Of a DNA stretch of 36,627 nucleotides, positions 34,304-36,627 are shown one piece after another (the first letter of the stretch is position 1; each line of letters starts with the position of its first letter). The stretch comes from Hyphomicrobiales bacterium (GTDB taxonomy: Bacteria; Pseudomonadota; Alphaproteobacteria; Rhizobiales; Aestuariivirgaceae): positions 1 through 36,627 of the forward strand of contig JALSGQ010000161.1 of NCBI GenBank assembly GCA_026982665.1. The letters are read 5' to 3'. Made by a program: the position numbers and the translations under genes. Under the pieces are notes generated by a model. The model was not told where the DNA came from and ran no database searches. It saw nothing but the letters and a program-made list of their open reading frames with translations.

Positions 34304-36400
34304 ATGCCTGAGCTGCTGCTGGAGCTGTTCTCCGAGGAAATCCCCGCCCGCATGCAACGGCGCGCGGCAGAGGATCTGAAACGCCTCATCACCACCGGCC
34401 TGAAGGATGCCGGGCTTGAAGTCGGCGAGGCACAGGCCTTCGCCGGCCCGCGCCGGCTGGCACTGGTGGTGCAGGACGTGCCGCTGCGCACCCCGGACGT
34501 GGTGGAGGAGCGCCGCGGCCCGCGGGTGGATGCGCCGGAGAAGGCCATCCAGGGCTTTCTGCGCGCCACCGGCCTGTCGCTGGAAGATTGCGACATCGTC
34601 GATGATGCGAAGAAAGGCCCCTATTACGTCGCCCGCATGGAGAAGAAGGGCCGCCCCACGCAGGAGGTGCTGAAGGAGCTGATCCCGGAGGTCATCCGCA
34701 GGTTCCCCTGGCCCAAGGCCATGCGCTGGGGCGCACGTCGGCTGAAGTGGGTGCGCCCGCTGCATTCCATCATCTGCCTGCTGGGCGGCAGCGTGGTGAA
34801 GTTCGAGGTGGAAGGCATCGAGAGCGGAAACACCACGCAGGGCCACCGCTTCATGGCACCGGAGCCGTTCACGGTGAAGGGCTTTGCCGACTACGAGGAG
34901 AAGCTGCGCGCCCGTTACGTCATCCTGCGCGCCGGCGAGCGCGCCTCCATCATCCACGCCCGCGCCAATGCACTGGCGAAGGATGCGGGGCTTGAGCTGG
35001 TGGAAGACGATGCCCTGCTGCAGGAAACCGCCGGGCTGACGGAATGGCCCGTGGTGTTGATGGGCGCGTTCGACGAGGCCTTCCTCGACGTGCCGGAGGA
35101 GGTCATCATCACCGCCATTCGCGTGCACCAGAAGTGTTTCGCCCTGCGTCATGCGCAGGAAGAGGGCGGCAGGCTGGCCAACCGCTACCTGCTGGTGGCC
35201 AACATCGAGGCCCCCGACGATGGCGCGGCCATCGTGCAGGGCAACAACCGCGTGATTGCCGCGCGCCTGTCAGATGCCCGCTTCTTCTGGCAGCAGGATC
35301 TGGCCACGCCGCTCACCGAGCGGGTGGAGGAGCTGGACGACATCACCTTCCACGCAAGGCTCGGCAGCCAGGGAGACCGCGTGCGCCGCATGCAGCAACT
35401 GGCGCGCGACCTTGCCCCCTTTGTCGATGCCGACGAGGAGGAGGCAGCACTGGCCGCCCGGCTGGCCAAGGCCGACCTCGTTACCGAGATGGTCGGCGAG
35501 TTCCCGGAGCTGCAGGGCATCATGGGTTATTACTACGCCAGGAAGTCCTGCGTGCCGGAGCACATCGCCCGCGCCATTGCCGAGCACTACAAGCCACGTG
35601 GTGCCGATGACGACGTGCCCCTGCATCCTGTTTCCATCGCCGTGGCGCTGGCCGATCGCATCGACATGCTGGCCGGTTTCTGGGCGGCGGGAGAAAAGCC
35701 CACCGGCTCGCGTGATCCGTTTGCCCTGCGCCGCGCCGCGCTGGGGCTGATCCGCATCCTGCTGGCCAACAACATCCACCTGCCGCTGGCCGCCTTCATC
35801 GAGCAGCAGGTGCGCCTTTCCCCGGCCTTCGACGGCACGGAGGAGGGCGCGGCGGAGAAAGCGGCGGAAATCACCCGCGACCTGCTCGCCTTCATCCGCG
35901 AGCGGATGAAGATATACCTGCGCGAGCAGGGCCATGCGCATGACCTGCTGGAAGCCGTCTATGCCGCTGGCGCAGCGGATGACCTGCTGCTCATCCGCCA
36001 GCGGCTCGAGGCCCTGGAAAACTTCCTGAAGACGGAGGAAGGAGCCGACCTGCTGGCCGGCATCAAGCGCGCGCTCAACATCCTGAAGATCGAGGAGAAG
36101 AAGGAAAGGCGCGCCTTCTCCGGCCCGCCCAACCAGCACATGCTCATCGCCGTGCAGGAAAAGGAGCTGGCCTCCGCCATCACCCGCGCCCGCGGGCAGG
36201 TGAGCAAGGCCATCAAGGCCGAGGATTACGAGGCCGCGCTGGCAGCACTGGCCCGCCTGCGCACGCCGGTGGATGCCTTCTTCGAGCATGTAACGGTGAA
36301 CGCCGAGGACCCCACCTTGCGCGAAAACCGCCTGAAGCTCTTGAACGGCATCCGCGAGGTGGTGCAGCTCATCGCCGACTTCAGCCGCATCGAGGGCTGA
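34304..36400 (+). CDS. glyS: Glycyl-tRNA synthetase beta subunit
   Basis: MPELLLELFSEEIPARMQRRAAEDL...FAGPRRLALVV...RMKWVRP-like RLKWVRPLHSIICLL; follows glyQ. Confidence 0.97.
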   Translation: MPELLLELFSEEIPARMQRRAAEDLKRLITTGLKDAGLEVGEAQAFAGPRRLALVVQDVPLRTPDVVEERRGPRVDAPEKAIQGFLRATGLSLEDCDIVDDAKKGPYYVARMEKKGRPTQEVLKELIPEVIRRFPWPKAMRWGARRLKWVRPLHSIICLLGGSVVKFEVEGIESGNTTQGHRFMAPEPFTVKGFADYEEKLRARYVILRAGERASIIHARANALAKDAGLELVEDDALLQETAGLTEWPVVLMGAFDEAFLDVPEEVIITAIRVHQKCFALRHAQEEGGRLANRYLLVANIEAPDDGAAIVQGNNRVIAARLSDARFFWQQDLATPLTERVEELDDITFHARLGSQGDRVRRMQQLARDLAPFVDADEEEAALAARLAKADLVTEMVGEFPELQGIMGYYYARKSCVPEHIARAIAEHYKPRGADDDVPLHPVSIAVALADRIDMLAGFWAAGEKPTGSRDPFALRRAALGLIRILLANNIHLPLAAFIEQQVRLSPAFDGTEEGAAEKAAEITRDLLAFIRERMKIYLREQGHAHDLLEAVYAAGAADDLLLIRQRLEALENFLKTEEGADLLAGIKRALNILKIEEKKERRAFSGPPNQHMLIAVQEKELASAITRARGQVSKAIKAEDYEAALAALARLRTPVDAFFEHVTVNAEDPTLRENRLKLLNGIREVVQLIADFSRIEG

Positions 36401-36533
36401 TACCAGCGTCCCAATGCAATCACGCGCTCTCTTGCCACTACAACCAGCCTTGCAAGGTGGCATCTTCCTGCCTATCCTGCGCCGGCGTCAGCGGGGGCAG
36501 AAACCCGCGTGGGCAGACAGGAGCGAGCATATC

Positions 36534-36627
36534 GTGAGCAACGGCGTCATTTCTCCCGCCGAAGAGAAGGCATCCGGGCAGCCGGCGCAGCCATCCCTGC
36601 AGCCGCTGCTGGATCTCGTCGCCGCCG
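36534..36627 (+). CDS. Partial CDS running off the window, possibly polyprenyl (octaprenyl) diphosphate synthase N-terminus
   Basis: GTG start after AGGAG: VSNGVISPAEEKASGQPAQPSLQPLLDLVAA; the SLQPLLDLVAA pattern is reminiscent of alphaproteobacterial polyprenyl synthetases. Only 31 codons visible. Confidence 0.4.
   Translation, partial: MSNGVISPAEEKASGQPAQPSLQPLLDLVAA

Noticed and set aside
27415-36463. Long minus-strand ORFs 27415-28782, 29457-31025, 32316-34202, 34037-35152, 35270-36463
   Set aside because: All antisense to confidently assigned plus-strand genes; no domain signal.

Overview
GC-rich, probably alphaproteobacterial window in three parts. (1) About 1-9133: the early region of a Mu-like transposable element on the + strand, with a divergent CI/S24 repressor. 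Genes run Ner-like, BRO-N, MuA-type DDE transposase, MuB-type ATPase, several ATGA-coupled small genes, Gam and GemA/gp16. No Mor, lysis, head or tail genes follow. Instead there is an intergenic stretch with three transposase-site-like repeats and a phased C-tract array. A partial lower-GC gene (complement <1..460), missing from the ORF track, sits 17 nt downstream of the repressor and looks like a lysogeny-expressed cargo gene. (2) About 9290-17118: an accessory island with an orphan AlpA/excisionase-like HTH and a minus-strand, largely overlapping five-gene operon. It encodes an MmeI/YeeA-like DNA methyltransferase, a DUF3800 protein, a stand-alone DarG C-terminal-domain-like protein without macro domain or DarT partner, an SF2 helicase and a GIY-YIG (T5orf172/MUG113-type) nuclease. 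This is the best candidate for an undescribed restriction/defence system. (3) About 17480-36627: housekeeping genes (host_attach, mutM, DsbD-like, peroxiredoxin, aspartate aminotransferase, tRNA-Met, pmtA-like, mnmA, sciP, fmt, truA, trkH, rubrerythrin/CCG/DUF3501, trmN6-like, glyQ, CDGSH, glyS, partial polyprenyl synthetase). This part carries possible CtrA, Irr/ICE and RNA-hairpin signals. All family names come from reading protein motifs; no database search was run.
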